Both the position numbers and the translations under genes were made by a program. 64,000 nt of DNA from Gyrodactylus bullatarudis (Eukaryota > Platyhelminthes > Monogenea > Gyrodactylidea > Gyrodactylidae). The stretch covers positions 992,001 through 1,056,000 of the forward strand of contig SSNU01000163.1 in assembly GCA_012064415.1 (NCBI GenBank), given 5' to 3'. The notes under the pieces were generated by a model. That model ran no database searches and was not told the origin of the DNA. It worked only from the letters and a program-made list of their open reading frames with translations. This document shows positions 36,601 through 49,982 of this stretch, one piece after another; position 1 is the stretch's first letter, and every line of letters starts with the position of its first letter.

Positions 36601-38666
36601 GACAAGTCCTACAAATAAAACCCAGCATATTCAAGGTAGATTTCTCATTCATCTTAATTTATCATCTTCAACATCATGTGATAGGAAATAGTTTTTCGGT
36701 TTAAACTTGATTTTAGATAAAGAAATCTCTATCTATCCTAATTCCAAGAGAGAGATAAACTCAATTCAATACCAACAGGGCTGTGTTGAACTGATAGTCA
36801 TATGAGATTTTAGATAAATTGCTTAAATATTTTTCCTAAATTAACAAGAGATTATTCTTTTTTCATAGAAACTAAGTACATCTTGAAAATCTCAGCAATA
36901 ATCCCATCTTGGTATGAAGTTGCAATGAAAACTCTTGAGAAATCATTGCCTGGGAAAAGGCGTGTTAAGCTTTTTGTTTAAAAAAGACGGTCCTTGCTCT
37001 AACTATTCTTCACATTACTTTTAAATCTGTGTTTTCAGATAAACTATTTCTAGAGTCTTCAACTAAAGCTAGACTTGACATGAAGATGAGAAATCACCAC
37101 TGAGTTTTTCATTCAGTGGACCAATCAGATTTGAGTAAATTCAGTGAAAAACACTTTAGAATAAAGCTCAATAACTTCGGGACCAGGAATGACATAATCT
37201 CATACGATACCTTTAAATTTTTCTATCTTTTTGTCTCTTTTTAAAATTCAACTCATGATGCCTTTTTTAAAATCTCGCTTCAAAATTATTCCCGAATCTT
37301 GTGGGATAAGAAATTTATGAGCACAGATTCAGAATCAACATAAAAAATTGCACAATAATTTTTTATATTCCGATAAAATTTTAAAATAAAGTAATATACA
37401 CCTGATGATTCCTTAAGAAATTTATAATATATCTTTATTTTGAATTTATTTAAGCTTCCAAAGAAGAATTAGAAATTATCTATCTATTCTTACATAGAGA
37501 AAAACTTTGAAAGAATATTTCATTGCATTGATGGTATTGATGACATGCCTACTAATGATGTTAACTACATTATACGGGACATTTTGGGCAGTTCGAGGAG
37601 ACTACAGGGCAACCCTGGTTGAGGCAGCCCTCTTCAACTCCCTCCAGCATATATCATGGACAGTACCCCTTGCCGTTATCATCTTTTTGATCTTCAATGG
37701 CTATCTATGTAAGAAGTTCAACTTGATCATGTGAAATGCATTAATAATTTCGAAATGTGATTTAAATGTTTGACACAATGTTCAGAGAGTTGTTTGTCTC
37801 TTCCAGCCATCCTATAATGATAGGAAAGATTTGTTTTTCTTGTGAAATAGAACAAAATCGATAAACATTTAATTTTCAGGCTATGTCGAAGCAATTTTGG
37901 AGACACATTTCCTCCGGGTTTTATCGAAGCTTTCCTTTTGCATGTACTTGGTTCATCCATTAATTATTGTCTATACATTTACGAGTACAATAGAAGCGCC
38001 AAAGTTAACTGTTATGACTTCGGTAAGTTAATATAGTATCCTATGTTTATAATATTTAATATTTTCAGACCTACAAGGAATAACCTCCAAAATAACTCCG
38101 ATAGAGGTATTTCTGTATTATTGGGAAAAACTTTTATTGTCTATTTCTATCTTTAAACTTTTTTTCTACAATACAAAATAAAGAACAGAAATATCAGAAC
38201 TCCTTATCTGTCCAGTAATTAATTAATTTTTCATCATATTTACGTAATTATCAAATAGAAGAAAAAAGCTAAATACAATAGTACAGATAATATTTTGAAG
38301 TAATATTATTGTAGAGGAGAAATGTTTCCTATGTTTTTCTCAGTACTCTTTCCAGTAATCTATATTTTTAATTATTACTCGTGTTAAATAAATCCCTTGG
38401 GTGCATACATAGCTTTACTGAGAGGGGTGTGACTCATCTCAAACATCGATTTTAGATCAATAAAATAGTGCTCAGCTTTTCTTGTTTATCTGTCGGCCTC
38501 TATCTATTGAAGAGCTGCCAAAATACTAAAATGATTTGAAAATTTTATTTTCTCCTAGGTATTTTATTTCTTTGGAAACTTTATTCTAACATTGGCCTTG
38601 TCGATACTCATCTACTGTGGAATTGAGAATCCGTTTAGTCAACTAATTAAAAAGTACCTGCCATAA
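33656..38666 (+). CDS. NRF-6-like protein: NRF domain plus acyltransferase-3 membrane domain (9 exons)
   Basis: Exons: 33656-33794, 34081-34417, 34480-34910, 35276-35372, 35432-35705, 36330-36635, 37498-37708, 37880-38022, 38559-38666. They sum to 2046 nt, a 681-residue protein, with all phases compatible. Exon 1 encodes a signal peptide (RFLIYFVIISIYCQG). Exons 1-2 encode the cysteine-rich luminal NRF domain (FLDASGKPPSGILGG, FCKLSGN, CMPSSCN). Exons 3-9 encode about ten membrane helices of the acyltransferase-3 family: DGIRTISLAWIIYGHT with the conserved His, VDTFFLLSGLLSSYLL, TWFWYLSNEFQF, YVKPYVRMGAYGIGLLMG, LSFCMYLVHPLII and GIENPF. In C. elegans, nrf-6 and ndg-4 affect fluoxetine sensitivity and yolk or lipid transport; insects have many paralogues. 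Intron 2 appears to be GC-AG. The exon 5 donor is the least certain boundary (GTG|GTCAGT chosen by phase). The substrate is unknown. Confidence 0.88.
34418..34479 (+). other. GC-AG intron (62 nt) in the NRF-like gene
   Basis: The exon-exon join that keeps frame is CAAT|GCAAGT ... TTTCTCCAG|TGTAATGG, phase 2. The nearby GT (CAA|GTTTTTT, phase 0) would shift the next exon into a frame with an early stop and destroy its first membrane helix. GCAAGT is the standard GC-type donor. Confidence 0.6.
35815..36083. repeat. complete foldback element inside intron 5 of the NRF-like gene
   Basis: The left arm GATATGAAGTTGGGAATCTA then GATTTTTACAGAAATCTCG is mirrored at the right end (36010-36083). Arms are about 65-70 bp around a centre with GGCGCCAAAT and ACTGGTAAAAGTGGGCAAC. 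A further fragment of the same end (GTATGAAGTTGGGAATC, about 35727) lies only about 20 bp after the exon 5 donor, so the insertion has rebuilt the start of this intron. Confidence 0.75.
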
Positions 38667-38701
38667 AAAGTATAACATTTATTTACACATTTTCAAGAAC
38701 A

Positions 38702-38707
38702 AATAAA
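38702..38707 (+). terminator. poly(A) signal of the NRF-like gene
   Basis: AATAAA 36 nt after the stop codon TAA (38664-38666). Cleavage would fall close to, or inside, the 3' UTR of the convergent TRIM9 gene. Confidence 0.6.
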
Positions 38708-38731
38708 ATTTTCTAATGACCAGATTGTCTC

Positions 38732-38737
38732 TTTATT
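38732..38737 (-). terminator. poly(A) signal of the TRIM9 gene
   Basis: AATAAA on the minus strand, about 19 nt after the TRIM9 stop at 38756. The 3' UTR must be very short, and cleavage would lie near or beyond the NRF gene's own signal at 38702. Confidence 0.6.
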
Positions 38738-38755
38738 ACTTCAACAAAAGTATTA

Positions 38756-41700
38756 TTAATATTTGAAAGTATTCTGAGTGAAATCTGTTGTGGTATTCGA
38801 GCGTTTGTAGCTGATTGTTGAGACTTTTGAGATGACTTCATTTTCTTCATCACTTTCTTCACTCTCACTTGGCGGTTCAAGGCCAGAAATTAGCTTAACC
38901 CTAGATGAGGGACAGAGCGATATGGCTGGATAGAAAACAGGGTTATTCACCTTTGAATCTGATGGGGAGTATCTTGGAAGATCAAAGGCTATCGGTCCAT
39001 GTGGTTCGCCATTCCTATAAAAGGCCAATTGTCCTTCATTCAGGTCTAGACGAATGCCTATTCTGACTAGGGTATTCTTTGGAATTGTGATCAAACCTCC
39101 ATCAGTTCTATCCTTATGCTGGCCATTATGCAAGAACCAAGAACGCAAATCGTTCATATACATTGACCAGCCCTTGTCATCAAACCCTTGAAAGTAAAAG
39201 GAAGAGAGAGTATATTTTAGAAAATGAAATTACTGTATGAAGTATGATACTCACCCAACATTCGTTCCTTTGAAGCACCTTTCACAGCAATTCCAAAGGC
39301 TAATTGACCTTGATTCGGGTCGTACTCCTCAACGAGAAATTCCCAATAATGTAACCCTTTTACTAGGCCAACATTGGCCATGATCAACTTGTTAACCAAT
39401 TCATTATTTAGGGAGTTAAACTCAGATCCCTTGAGTTTATCTTCCTTGCTTAGCGATGAATTTCCAGAAGATGATGATGTACTAATAATAGATTGTGTCT
39501 CAAATACTGAACTGGTCGAAGAGGGTGAAGTCTTTTGTATTAGAGGGAGATAGGCGATTAGTTTGTCTTCTGTTACATGGACGCTAGTTGCTTGATTTTC
39601 CACTTGCTCAAGAGTAAACTTGGCATCTAAATCAATCATGAAATTTGATAAATCAATACTTGATTTGAAAATGTATGTGATAAACGGTTTATTTCACTTG
39701 GTCTCTTAGTCCCGGTCCGAGATAACCAGACCACAATTATATAAAATTACATGCCCTTCCATTGGTTAACTGTTCAGAGATGAAAGGGTAAACAAATTTC
39801 TAATACTATATAATCGTAGTCCGGGACTAGGTCTGAAGAGACCCGGCGTAATATAAAGTTTATCACTTTTTTCTTGTTCTCAAAAGTTCTAACTTTAGGT
39901 TTTTTAAAGTCTTAGAATACTTGTTAATAAGATTTTGAGTCAACGAATCATTAAAAATTGAATATATATACATTGAACAGGTGATGGTGTACACTTTGAA
40001 CACTGTAAACTTTATGGTCAGGTAATAAGTCTCATCTATGGTCTTCTAATTTAAGGAAAGTTTGAATATTATATTTATTTATTATTGTATGAAAAACATT
40101 CATGGGACCTAGAATCGAAAACTTCATTTCTTCTGCATTTCCACCTATTTGACAGGCTCTCAGTGGCACAATCCTCCCTCAAAATTCCTAGGTATCGTGA
40201 AAATGAAGTTTCCTTTGAGGCAGTTTGGGTGGATAGAAAATCTTTATGAGGGATCTTTCAGGAACTTCTTTGCAATTTCCTGACTTAATTGATGAAATTG
40301 TAATATATCGTATGGTTAAGTTTTAATGAATTTTGGGTTGATAACTTGAAACTATATCAAGTGTTAATCTGGCACCTTTTTGATTCATTGTAGAGGTTTC
40401 TCAAATTCAGACTTATGTGTTACATAAGACGAATACACTGTGGTCGAAAACTTGAAACTTAATCAAAGGGTAAAACACTTACTTTTTCTTAGTTGAATGC
40501 ACACAAACCAATTGATATTGACATGGGATCATTGAAAACTGCAATTTATTCAACAGAATAGGGCTTAAAACTTTTAATTCAAGATTAAAAATTTTTTTCC
40601 AGTGTACTTATTGTACGTTTAATCACCATGTTCCAAGTGTACACCATCCACTTTGAACGTAACATATACGAACTGTTGAGTTTAGTAAACATTTAAATAT
40701 TCTTTCCAACGCTCTATACTGCTTTAATATTTCAAATAAATATCACGATAAAGCTTAATATCTTTCGATAAGATCGAAATCAAGAATATGGCGTGATTAC
40801 CAAGTCGATGGATAAACCAAGTACAGAAATTATTCTTCATTTAAAACATGTGTACTTTCTAGGGAAATTTGACAGGTAAAATATTCCGGATGTTTCTATT
40901 TATAATGCTATGAAAAATCGTAACTTACATTTTGGTGTTTTCACAGTGAATATGTTGCTATATTCACTTGAACAGTTGAGGGCTACTGACTTTACACGAA
41001 ATCTATACTGATTTCCAAATTGTAGGCCTTCAATCTCACAGATTCGGTCTGGACCACGGTAGGCAATCTTGAATTGCCCGCCTTCACCATCGTCCATCTC
41101 CAGGATGTATCGGGTTGACAGGGAAGATGCTGAAAATGAGGTCGACGTGGATAGCACGTGAGCTGAGACTGAATTGACAAGAGACATTTTTCGATTTCCA
41201 TTTGTCTGTGGCTCTAGTAAATACTCAGTCCATTTTATTGTGGCCACGTTGTTCTCGGCTAATGAGCATTCTTGAGCAATAATCTCTGGCCCCTCATCTG
41301 TAGAGATTATACAAAATATTAAAATCAAAAGGAAATTTTCTTTTGTTTCATCATGGAATCAGAAATCTTCAATAAATATTTAGTAAAAGTAGATTTAATT
41401 GGAAAATAACCAACACTTTTTCCAAGGCCTCTTCCAGACGTTTCGATACTGATATATAGTCAAGCACTTTCTTCAGTAGATGAAACGCTTGTAACCTAAA
41501 CAATAAACCGTAATTTTGAATGGTTTTTCAGATCTGTACTAAGGATTTTATCTGGAAAAATGAGTTGGTTATATTCCAATTTAATCTTCTTTCACTAAAT
41601 ATTATTTATTGAAAATATTGAAATACTTTAACCGGTTAAGAACTAGTAATAGGTTTATTGATCTAGTCTAACTGCTATCAAGCTCACTCGAATATCTCAG

Positions 41701-44700
41701 ACATTAACTTCAAGCAATTGTTTACCTAATCTCTGATCCAAGATCACTCATATCATGAAAGAGACCTGGGAGTTGATAAATACAGTTGAAATTTAAGAGA
41801 ATTCTAATTTCATTTATAGCTGAGAAGAATAAACAAGCTTGAATGTAGTTTTTCCAGCCAGAATTCAACTTTATTGGTGCAGATACAGCATAGTCTGGAA
41901 TAAATGTTTATTCTTTCTTTAAAACAATACAACATTAGCTTATAGTCTTGGCTGAGTATTTTACACTTCCTGTATAAATTCACTAAATACGTAGTACAGA
42001 ATGTGTTATCAGATGATAACTAAATAAATGTTTTATTGCTAAAGATTTTTACTTAAACTAAATGATTTCCTCTAGCTTGAACTTGTATTTCTATGATAAA
42101 TCTATAGTGAGTTTCAGTAGTGAAACAGAATTTATTATTTTAACAAAAATCTTCAATATTTTTCTTTGAATAGTCAGGAATACAAGTTTAAAGTTTTCTC
42201 TCAACCTCAACAAAAATTTAAAATCAGTAAAAATTTTGGGCTTAAAAGTAGAAATTTTCTTCCTATTAACAACTTATTGGCTTATTTAATAACAGGATTC
42301 AACTCAAGTTTCAACAGAAAGAGACTCACAAAAATTAGATCCAAAGGTTAGACTTGAGATGGAATTCCTGATCTTGTTAGTATCAATATTCAATTCTGGT
42401 TTGTTTATTAGTTTCTTTGAGTTTTCTCTTGAGTTAACATTCAGAGTTGAAGATAAATCTCGGCGAAGATTATCGAATCGATATTTGAGACTTGGAGCGA
42501 TCTGAAATTGAAGATGTGGGTAAGATTGAATAAATTATTTGTATCCTTTTTGTCACTTTTGAGCAAAGTAACTCTGTGTATACTCATTAAAAGTACAAGG
42601 ATATTTGTATGTATGAATAAATAAACTTTTCTCGCTGTGAGTTTGTGAAAATATTCAGTACAGTAATACAAATTTTAGAGAAATTACAATTCCAAATTAT
42701 TCATTCCAAACTACAAGAAATTATTGTATGCAATGCATATATTCCAGGATAAGAGACTGAATTTACAATATATTTTTTCTTGACAATGGACAGCATTCTC
42801 AGATTCTATTATTAGTGAGATGAATTTGGTTTTTTTGTAACAATATTTATTTCATTAGAGAAGAAATCTCAAAAATTGCCCTTGTTATGGGATCTGTTTT
42901 TAAACAGATACAATCAATAACAAAAATCAAAAATTTAATGAAGATATTCATCTAACCTGTAAGAAGGAAGATATATTTGGTTCTTTAATGAGCTCTGCGG
43001 TTAAATGCATAAAACTGGTCGTACTCTGAAGGCACTTTGCATAGGCTCCGGCCTTTTCACGTATTCCCTTTCGATGTTTTTTTTGTGCTGATTGAATTTG
43101 ATTTATCAGGTATTCTCTTTTCACCTCGACCAAGGCTTTGATTTCATCCATTTTCCTGTGCAACTCTTTCTCGATATTTGCAAAGTATATCTAGACATCA
43201 GGAATAGAAAAAGATATTAGTTAAATAAAATTGATTTTGGTAACAATCTGTAACTTGCATTTGTTTGTTGGGAATCATTTTTTAAATCATTGATCAATTC
43301 ATGAGCATAGTTTGCCTTTTCGGAAACTTGAAATAACAGCATATTTATCTCGTTCTAATAAATTGAAAAATACGAATAAATCAGCTATGTTTTTTGTAAA
43401 TCCTAACTTATTATTTTTGACCACTAGTAAAAGGTTTTATGGCTTTTATCATTTGGCTTACTCAAAATACATTCATATTTAAATTCAATGAAACATATCA
43501 ATAGTGCAGCACCTGTATTCGATGAAAAATATTATTTATTAACATAAATTCTAATGATTTAACATTTGCTAAATTCAAGGAACAGGTTGAATATCCTTGA
43601 TAGGACACCAAATTTCAGAGTTTATTACCTTTCCTTTATGTGCTACTGTTAAGCGTACACGGTGTAACAAGTGCATTAGATAAGGTTCATATTACAAGGT
43701 CAAAATGCTTAAGATTTATCAGAGCTATAAAAAGTTTCTTTGAAATAACCACACCAAAAGCTATAAAAATACTAAGCTAAGTATAAATACGATTATAATT
43801 AATAATTGTGGTGTTTTGGCAAGAAAACAGTATTGTCTAGCCAAAGAATGACCAGAAGAGGTGTGCGATTTCGTCATACTGACTTTGAAATTTAATAATG
43901 AGCCAAGTTTTCATTTGATGAGAACTTGTCAGGGAATAGTCCAGTCTATCATTATGAATAATTGAGAATACGAAAGATTTCGAGTAAGTCTTGGTCAGTA
44001 GCATGATTACTTTGCATCTCTTATTGTGTTATTCGAGAGAATCCTAGCTTTTTGATGGATGAGCCAAGTCAATTTTTATTTGCAAATCTCTGAAAGTCTT
44101 CAATCATTTATTAAATTTCTATCCAAACGTTTTCTTCTTGGAAGGTTAAGTATTTCTTTACAAGAAATACTCGGCTTTATGTCAAAGGGAGATGCCCCTT
44201 TGATAATACGGAATTGTAATTACATTTAAAAACATTCATTTTACTTTTATACTTTAGAGGTAATTGAATTTTGAAGCCTAGGAAATATGATTGATGATTT
44301 GGTGTTACATTAATTGTACCGGTATTATTCAGGAATTATTAAATTTACAGTACAACTAAATTTTCAATCCTATTCAATCAAAAAGCCGGTATTTCAACAT
44401 TATAAATATAACCAGATATGTAATTGGTTTTTAACTAAAAGGCCTATCCTCTATTGGGTAAAATACCAATGAATACGATTGAAATTGAAAAAAAAGATCA
44501 AATGCTTTTTATGCATCCTAGATTTAGAAAATAAATAATACTTTTTCTCTTCACCAATCAGTTTTAGTTACGCTGTAGTTACTTGAAAAAGTCACTTGAA
44601 ATAAACAAATAGAGTTGGAATTGAACTTTTTCCCTTCAATAAGGGTTTCATTTCATGTCAGAATAGAAAAGATTCTTGTTACCTAATCTTGTAGATGAAA

Positions 44701-47700
44701 TAAAAGAGAGATATCCAACATTGAAGTTAAACCAACAATAGGGGTACTTATGAATAAACACAAAAAAGATATTATCCAACAACAATATTTATGCAATTAC
44801 ATTCAGTATTGAATGTATTTTTTTTAAAAATAAACCCTATTGAGACCTCAATAAGTTCTCAATGGGAATTCAATTCTCTATTGAATTTACCATCTACTAA
44901 TAAGTAGATGAATACTTAATTTCAATACTATATATATCTCTTTGAGACTTTTTTGGAATTTCTTGAATAATGGGTATTCGTTTCCAAAATATAATGTTAA
45001 AGTTTTTTTTGTTGGACAAAAATCTTATATTGAATTGATATATAAATACAAATCTGTTTGTAAAAAAAGAAATTAAAAACAATAATTTAAAAAAATTGAG
45101 ACATTGATCAGTACAATTATGAAGTGTTAAAATGTAAATGTTCTGGAGCTGTAAAAACTGTGCAATAATGAAGCTTGAGAACTTTAGTGATTGCAAGAAA
45201 TTCGAAAATCATCTGGTTAATGAAGATAGGAATAAAGCAAAGAATTTTTGTCCCATGCTAACAGGTTTCTCAAGAAAATACCTATGGAACATGGATTCTT
45301 TTTCAATATCATTAATATCATTTTACTGTACACTTGACTAAAAATGCGGTTTTTATATTCATGATTATTGAGTGTAGCTAAAAAGAATTTTATATTTGGA
45401 AATAGAGTGTATTTTATAGATTTTAATGAGTCACAATTTTGAAGAAGATTGACAGGCATATATATAGCCTTTCCTTTGTAATTATTTTTTCCAATTTCTA
45501 TCTCATTAGATTAAGCGTGGGAGAAACGTATCAAGCATTCAAATGGTTCATGGGATTATTTTCGGATGCCTGACCATTCCAAAGGGGTTTCGTCTTACAT
45601 CTTAGATAGGAATGAAATAAAAATGCATACTTTTAACAGGCGAGAAAACTCTTATACACACTGCACTATTGCCAGGTTAGAGGAGGTAGAAGAAGCAATT
45701 AAAAATCACAAGGAAGCAAGTGTATTTTATTTCCATCAGTCTGTTTTTCTGTTCGAGATTTAAACACTGTGTGTAGAAAGTAAATAGATGAAACAATGTA
45801 AATTATTTATATATTGGTGTTGAAGAGAATAAAACACCTAGGTAGATGCCTCATTTTATAGAATGAATTCTACATATACTTTTAATATACAATGGATAGT
45901 AATCTTGGATACTTAAACCTGTCTGAGTCATTGATAACGTGTAGTTTTCAATTCCTGATTAGTAATCAAGAATAAGATAAATTTTTTTATGAAAACAAAA
46001 CAACTACAGCTGTTCTCGATGAATTTGGAAATTCATGATTTTTAACAAGGCCTCAAAAACTTGAAAAAAAAATATTTAGCGCGAATTTTTCATCGAAAAA
46101 TCTTGATTCCATCCCAGGATATCGATTATAATTCCTGGGATTTTCCATTTTCAACCGAATTCAATAGACTCTAAAGTTTAGACACGAACTCATTTAAAGA
46201 ACGTAAAAATTCCAAAATTAAACAAAATATTTGTTTTAAATTACTATTTTGTAATCATTGAGGTTTGGAACTAATTCAAAAAGCATTAACGAAGTTGATA
46301 TTTTGAAATTTTCATACCAATAGACGAAGAAACTAATTATCTCTTTATTCAATTTCTGGGCCGTCAGTCTTAATTGATTTAGGATCTTTCTAATTTATTA
46401 ATTTTCAAGCAGTAAAAACGGTCGAAAAATAGTGAGTAGACTTTCTTTGTTTTCCTTTCCAAATTTATTGAAAATAGCTAAGGTCCCGAATTTGAAAAAG
46501 ATTACAATATTAGAGTTAATTCCAATGTTAACATTATCAAGGTAAGTTGGGAATACAAATGCAATGAATGCCCATTTGCTTATATACAGCTCCTCCCATG
46601 AATCATCCTCTATTCAGTAATAATATGATACCTACTAGTTATGGATATGTTATTAATTAATGTCATACTCTTTCCCCTGAAAAAAAACTAAATCAACAAT
46701 TATACAGCAATAACTTTAATCAATAGAGAACCGAATGAGTCATTTTATCCTTACAGATCAGCGATAGAAACTGAAAGCTAGGCTCACACTGAATATAACA
46801 TAAATATATAGAGAGAGACTGTAATATGAAAAAAATATGTATAAATTATTTTTAATTTCATGATGACCAACGCCTTAAAATATAACCAGAGAGATGTAAG
46901 ACTGTATTTTGGAAAATTTTATTTTCATCTCTCATATAACAGATGTGTGTATTAGTTTGTGCACTGATTTTTAATGGTTATCATAACTTTTCTTGATTAA
47001 ATTCAACTCTTGACGATAAAATAGAGGGATCTGCAACATTGAATTGATCTGTAATCATTTTTATGGTCACTTTCTATATGTTTATACAGGCAGTATACAA
47101 GCACACACACAAACATACTGTAAAAACATACAAGGAAGTACCAACTTTCAAGAGAGGAGATAAACACTCTGAGGTCATCTATATGAATTCCTTAAAGATT
47201 CTCCCCCACTTTGTACTACACTTTGGAAAAAAGTTAACAATTTTAATTAAAACAATGTCTTGAACTGAAGTCCCGATCGCTACTCCACTAAATTTTTACG
47301 TCGGGGATTATTCAGTTCTAAAGCATAAGCATTTGGCAACCTTCAAGATCAAGTTCATTAATTAAGAGTCTTTAAAATACTGTTTTGATTCTTCTAATAG
47401 TTTTACTTCGAAATTATCATGAAACACTTTCTATTAAAGAGAGAATGAACCATCAAAAGAGCCCATGTTCTGATTCAAAATGCCTTAAACAGTATAGAAA
47501 CTCAGGCTACTTTCTTTCTCACAATTCACCAGGATTGATTGGAGATTATTTCAGTACATCAAAATTTCAGCAGTTGGAAACTTTTTTGGGTATAAACTTT
47601 AAGCATTGTCCTTGTCTATTTACTTTTGAAGAAACATCCACTTGAATGAAGTAATGCCAGTATTTGATTTTGTAATACTTTTGTTTATATCATTTGTTTT

Positions 47701-49982
47701 GAATTGAGTTCTCAAAAGGAAAACAATGTTTGGCTAGATTAACTCTTGAGTGACATCACTATTGTGTTTTTCCCAAACGTACTAATGTATTTTCAAACTA
47801 TACCAATGTGAATTTCAGTGCTAGCATTCAAATAATATTTGACATTGTTTCTTCTGTTTAATCTAGGCTATGTATATCGATAGTCTAAAGTAGCATTTCT
47901 CAAAGATAACACTGTTAGTTATCTCAAAGGCCAAGGAAATTAAAGTTTATTTTCCCTTCAGGAAGTTCATAGAGGCAGTGAAATGTAAATTATAATGTCA
48001 AAAGAATGGAAATTGGGCAATCTTACTTGATAGATACATTCGTCTCAAGAACTAACTACTATTCGCTTTGTACTTTAAACTTTTTGAGTAATCTGTATTC
48101 TCACTACATCTTAATAAGAGATAAATAAAAATTGATTTCATCATGATTGAATTGGCAATATTAACCTTTAAAGTCCCACAGTGATAGTTCTAGTCATTTT
48201 AGCAACTCATTATTATTCATTCAAGCCTCAGAAAATACTTAGTTCGATAGGAAATTTATTAATCTCCTGGAATACGCAAAGATCTTGGCTATATCATTCG
48301 TCGAACTTGTGTTACACTAATTCAAAGAAAGTTGATTTTTTACAAAAAATTAATTTTTGTTTAAAACGTTTTTTTGAAAACCTACCTCCCAGGGTTATAG
48401 ATAAAAAGTAAGATATTCAAATAATCATACCTGTAGATAATCATAACCTGTTTTTAGATCAAAATATGATCCATTTCTTGATCGATAACTTCTAATTGCG
48501 TTAAAACAACTGTAGATTCTTAATCAACGTATTCCCAAACCAAAAGATAGACAAAAGATTGAATGCGAGTCATGAAAAAAAATTCAATGGGACTAAGGGA
48601 TCAAGACTAGATGATAACTATTCCTTTGTCTACCTATCTATCATCTTGGTGTATATATATTAGATCAGGTGAACGACAGGTAGCCAGAGAGGTGCTATCT
48701 TATTACACTTAAAGGTTTGTTTACTCTCTTGGAATAAATAAATTTCTCATCTATCGGTAATAAAATTGTAGTGCTGAAAAAGTCTTGGCAAAACTGGTTA
48801 TCTCCATTAAAAAATAACCAGTTCAGGTTTCTTGAAAATGATATTATGTTTTTCAATCATAAAATAATCCATATGCCATCTCTTTCGTATGTATATTTTC
48901 AGTAAGAATCTTCCTCGATACTTCATTTAATGCATTGTGAATTTATGACCTCTGTTGAAGTGAACAAAAGGTGCATTATATCATGTTTATTTATACACGT
49001 AAGAAAAATTAGATCAGTATTATAGTTAGAAAAATAATTGTAAGATCCGGCTGTGTATTTTAGAGGTCATATTCTAATAATAAAGATGCTTAAAACGTAC
49101 TTTAATTTCTACACAACACTTGGGCTTTTCATGTTTATTATACTTTTATAAATGTATATATTAATGTAGAAATCTGGTTAGTTTATTTCGATCAACTCTA
49201 TGGAAACTCTGTTGTCCAAATAAAAGCCAAGTGAAGAGACTCACTTTGAAGTTTTGAGCCTGAAGTGTGACTGGCCGGAGAGTGTGTTTGACATGTTGTT
49301 CCTTGACATTTTGATCTAGGTTGAAGCATTGAAAACATACTATTTGACTACAGGTCAGACAAAATAGGTTATTTTTTTGACTAAAACCGTCCTCTTCCCG
49401 ATGGTACCAACATGCTATCACCTTTTCTCTTATATCCAGTTTCTGCTTCAAATTAACTGAACTATGTCTCTTTAATGCATGACTAGAGGTCCGATGACAA
49501 GAATCACAGAAATTCTGTGAGCACTCATTGCAAAACCATTGAGCAAAGGGCTGGCTTTTATTAAGAAAAGTTGAACTCTTTTTCGATTCACATACATCAC
49601 AGGGGATACTGGTTGACTTGACACTCTCGAACATGATTGAAGTTATCAAATTCTTGAGGCATATATTCCTGGGCCAGAAATCGGTGGGTTGAGGTATCTT
49701 CTTGGCTTCATTGCTCGGATAGGATGGTAACTTAATTCGGTGTTGACATAGAGAACAAGTAAACGTTGAACTGCATCTTAATTGACACGGGAGGGCCACA
49801 CCAGAGTCACCTTCACTGATGCTGTCATCAAAGGATGACTCATTATCACACCGAAGAATCAGGTTATATCCACAAGCGTAGCATATCGAATGACCACACG
49901 GAAGTAATAAGGGATCATTTAAGATCTTCTCACAGACGGAACAATTTAATTCTGTTTCTATTCTATTGAAAAGTTCATTCAT
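38756..49982 (-). CDS. TRIM9: TRIM9 homologue, RING - B-box x2 - coiled coil - FN3 - SPRY (7 exons)
   Basis: Exons in transcript order: 49982-49245, 43354-43259, 43190-42957, 42501-42330, 41297-40929, 39626-39255, 39186-38756. Total 2412 nt, 803 residues, phases consistent. Exon 1 has a RING (C14-x2-C17, C29-x-H31, C34-x2-C37, then an insertion with EGDSG and C76-x2-C79) and two B-boxes (about 125-240). Exons 2-3 give the coiled coil (NEINMLLFQVSEKANYAHEL; FLQ at the end), exon 4 a COS-box-like segment and linker, exon 5 FN3 (YILEMDDGEGGQFK), exons 6-7 the SPRY domain (VKGLHYWEFLVEEYD; RSWFLHNGQHKDRTDGG). The RING insertion and domain order are those of class C-I TRIM9/TRIM67. That family is an E3 ubiquitin ligase in neurons that binds the netrin receptor DCC and limits axon branching. 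A poly-Ser/Thr insertion interrupts the start of SPRY and an acidic tail follows it. The first intron is 5.9 kb and holds repeats. Confidence 0.93.
39677..39866. repeat. MITE in a TRIM9 intron
   Basis: Ends are inverted: GTGATAAACGGTTTATTTCA then GGTCTCTTAGTCCCGG on the left, and the reverse complement of GTGATAAACTTTATATTACG then GGGTCTCTTC on the right. About 190 bp, no open frame. A fragment of the same end occurs at about 14731-14762. Confidence 0.65.
41355..41500 (-). repeat. interspersed repeat copy with hammerhead-like tail (family A), in a TRIM9 intron
   Basis: Second copy of the 15885-16012 family. On the minus strand it reads CTGAAGAAAGTGCTTGAC, then CAGTATCGAAACGTCTGGAAG. The CTGAAGA and CGAAACGTC boxes recall a hammerhead core, but the residues after CTGAAGA and before GAAA do not pair as stem II should. 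Confidence 0.45.
43191..43258 (-). other. GC-AG intron (68 nt) in TRIM9
   Basis: Between the two coiled-coil exons the phase-0 join that fits TRIM9 similarity is ACAAAT|GCAAGT ... TGTCTAG|ATATAC. The only nearby GT donor (GCAA|GTTACA) is phase 1 and breaks the frame of the next exon. Confidence 0.6.
43355..49244 (-). other. 5.9-kb first intron of TRIM9, no nested gene seen
   Basis: It contains AT-rich sequence, a repeat copy at 47345-47600 that resembles 62855-63130 (shared TGTTTTGATTCTTCT and GAAATTATC(A/G)TGAAAC), and family B copy 2 at 48190-48500. Several small frames (45138-45763, 47385-47645) lack splice sites or domains. Confidence 0.6.
48190..48500 (+). repeat. unclassified interspersed repeat, copy 2 (family B)
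   Basis: Collinear with 22535-22800 in the same orientation. See that entry for shared words. Confidence 0.5.

Noticed and set aside
47385..47645. 86-codon frame inside the TRIM9 intron as a nested gene
   Set aside because: The start of it is a dispersed repeat also present near 62.86 kb; no domain or splice context.
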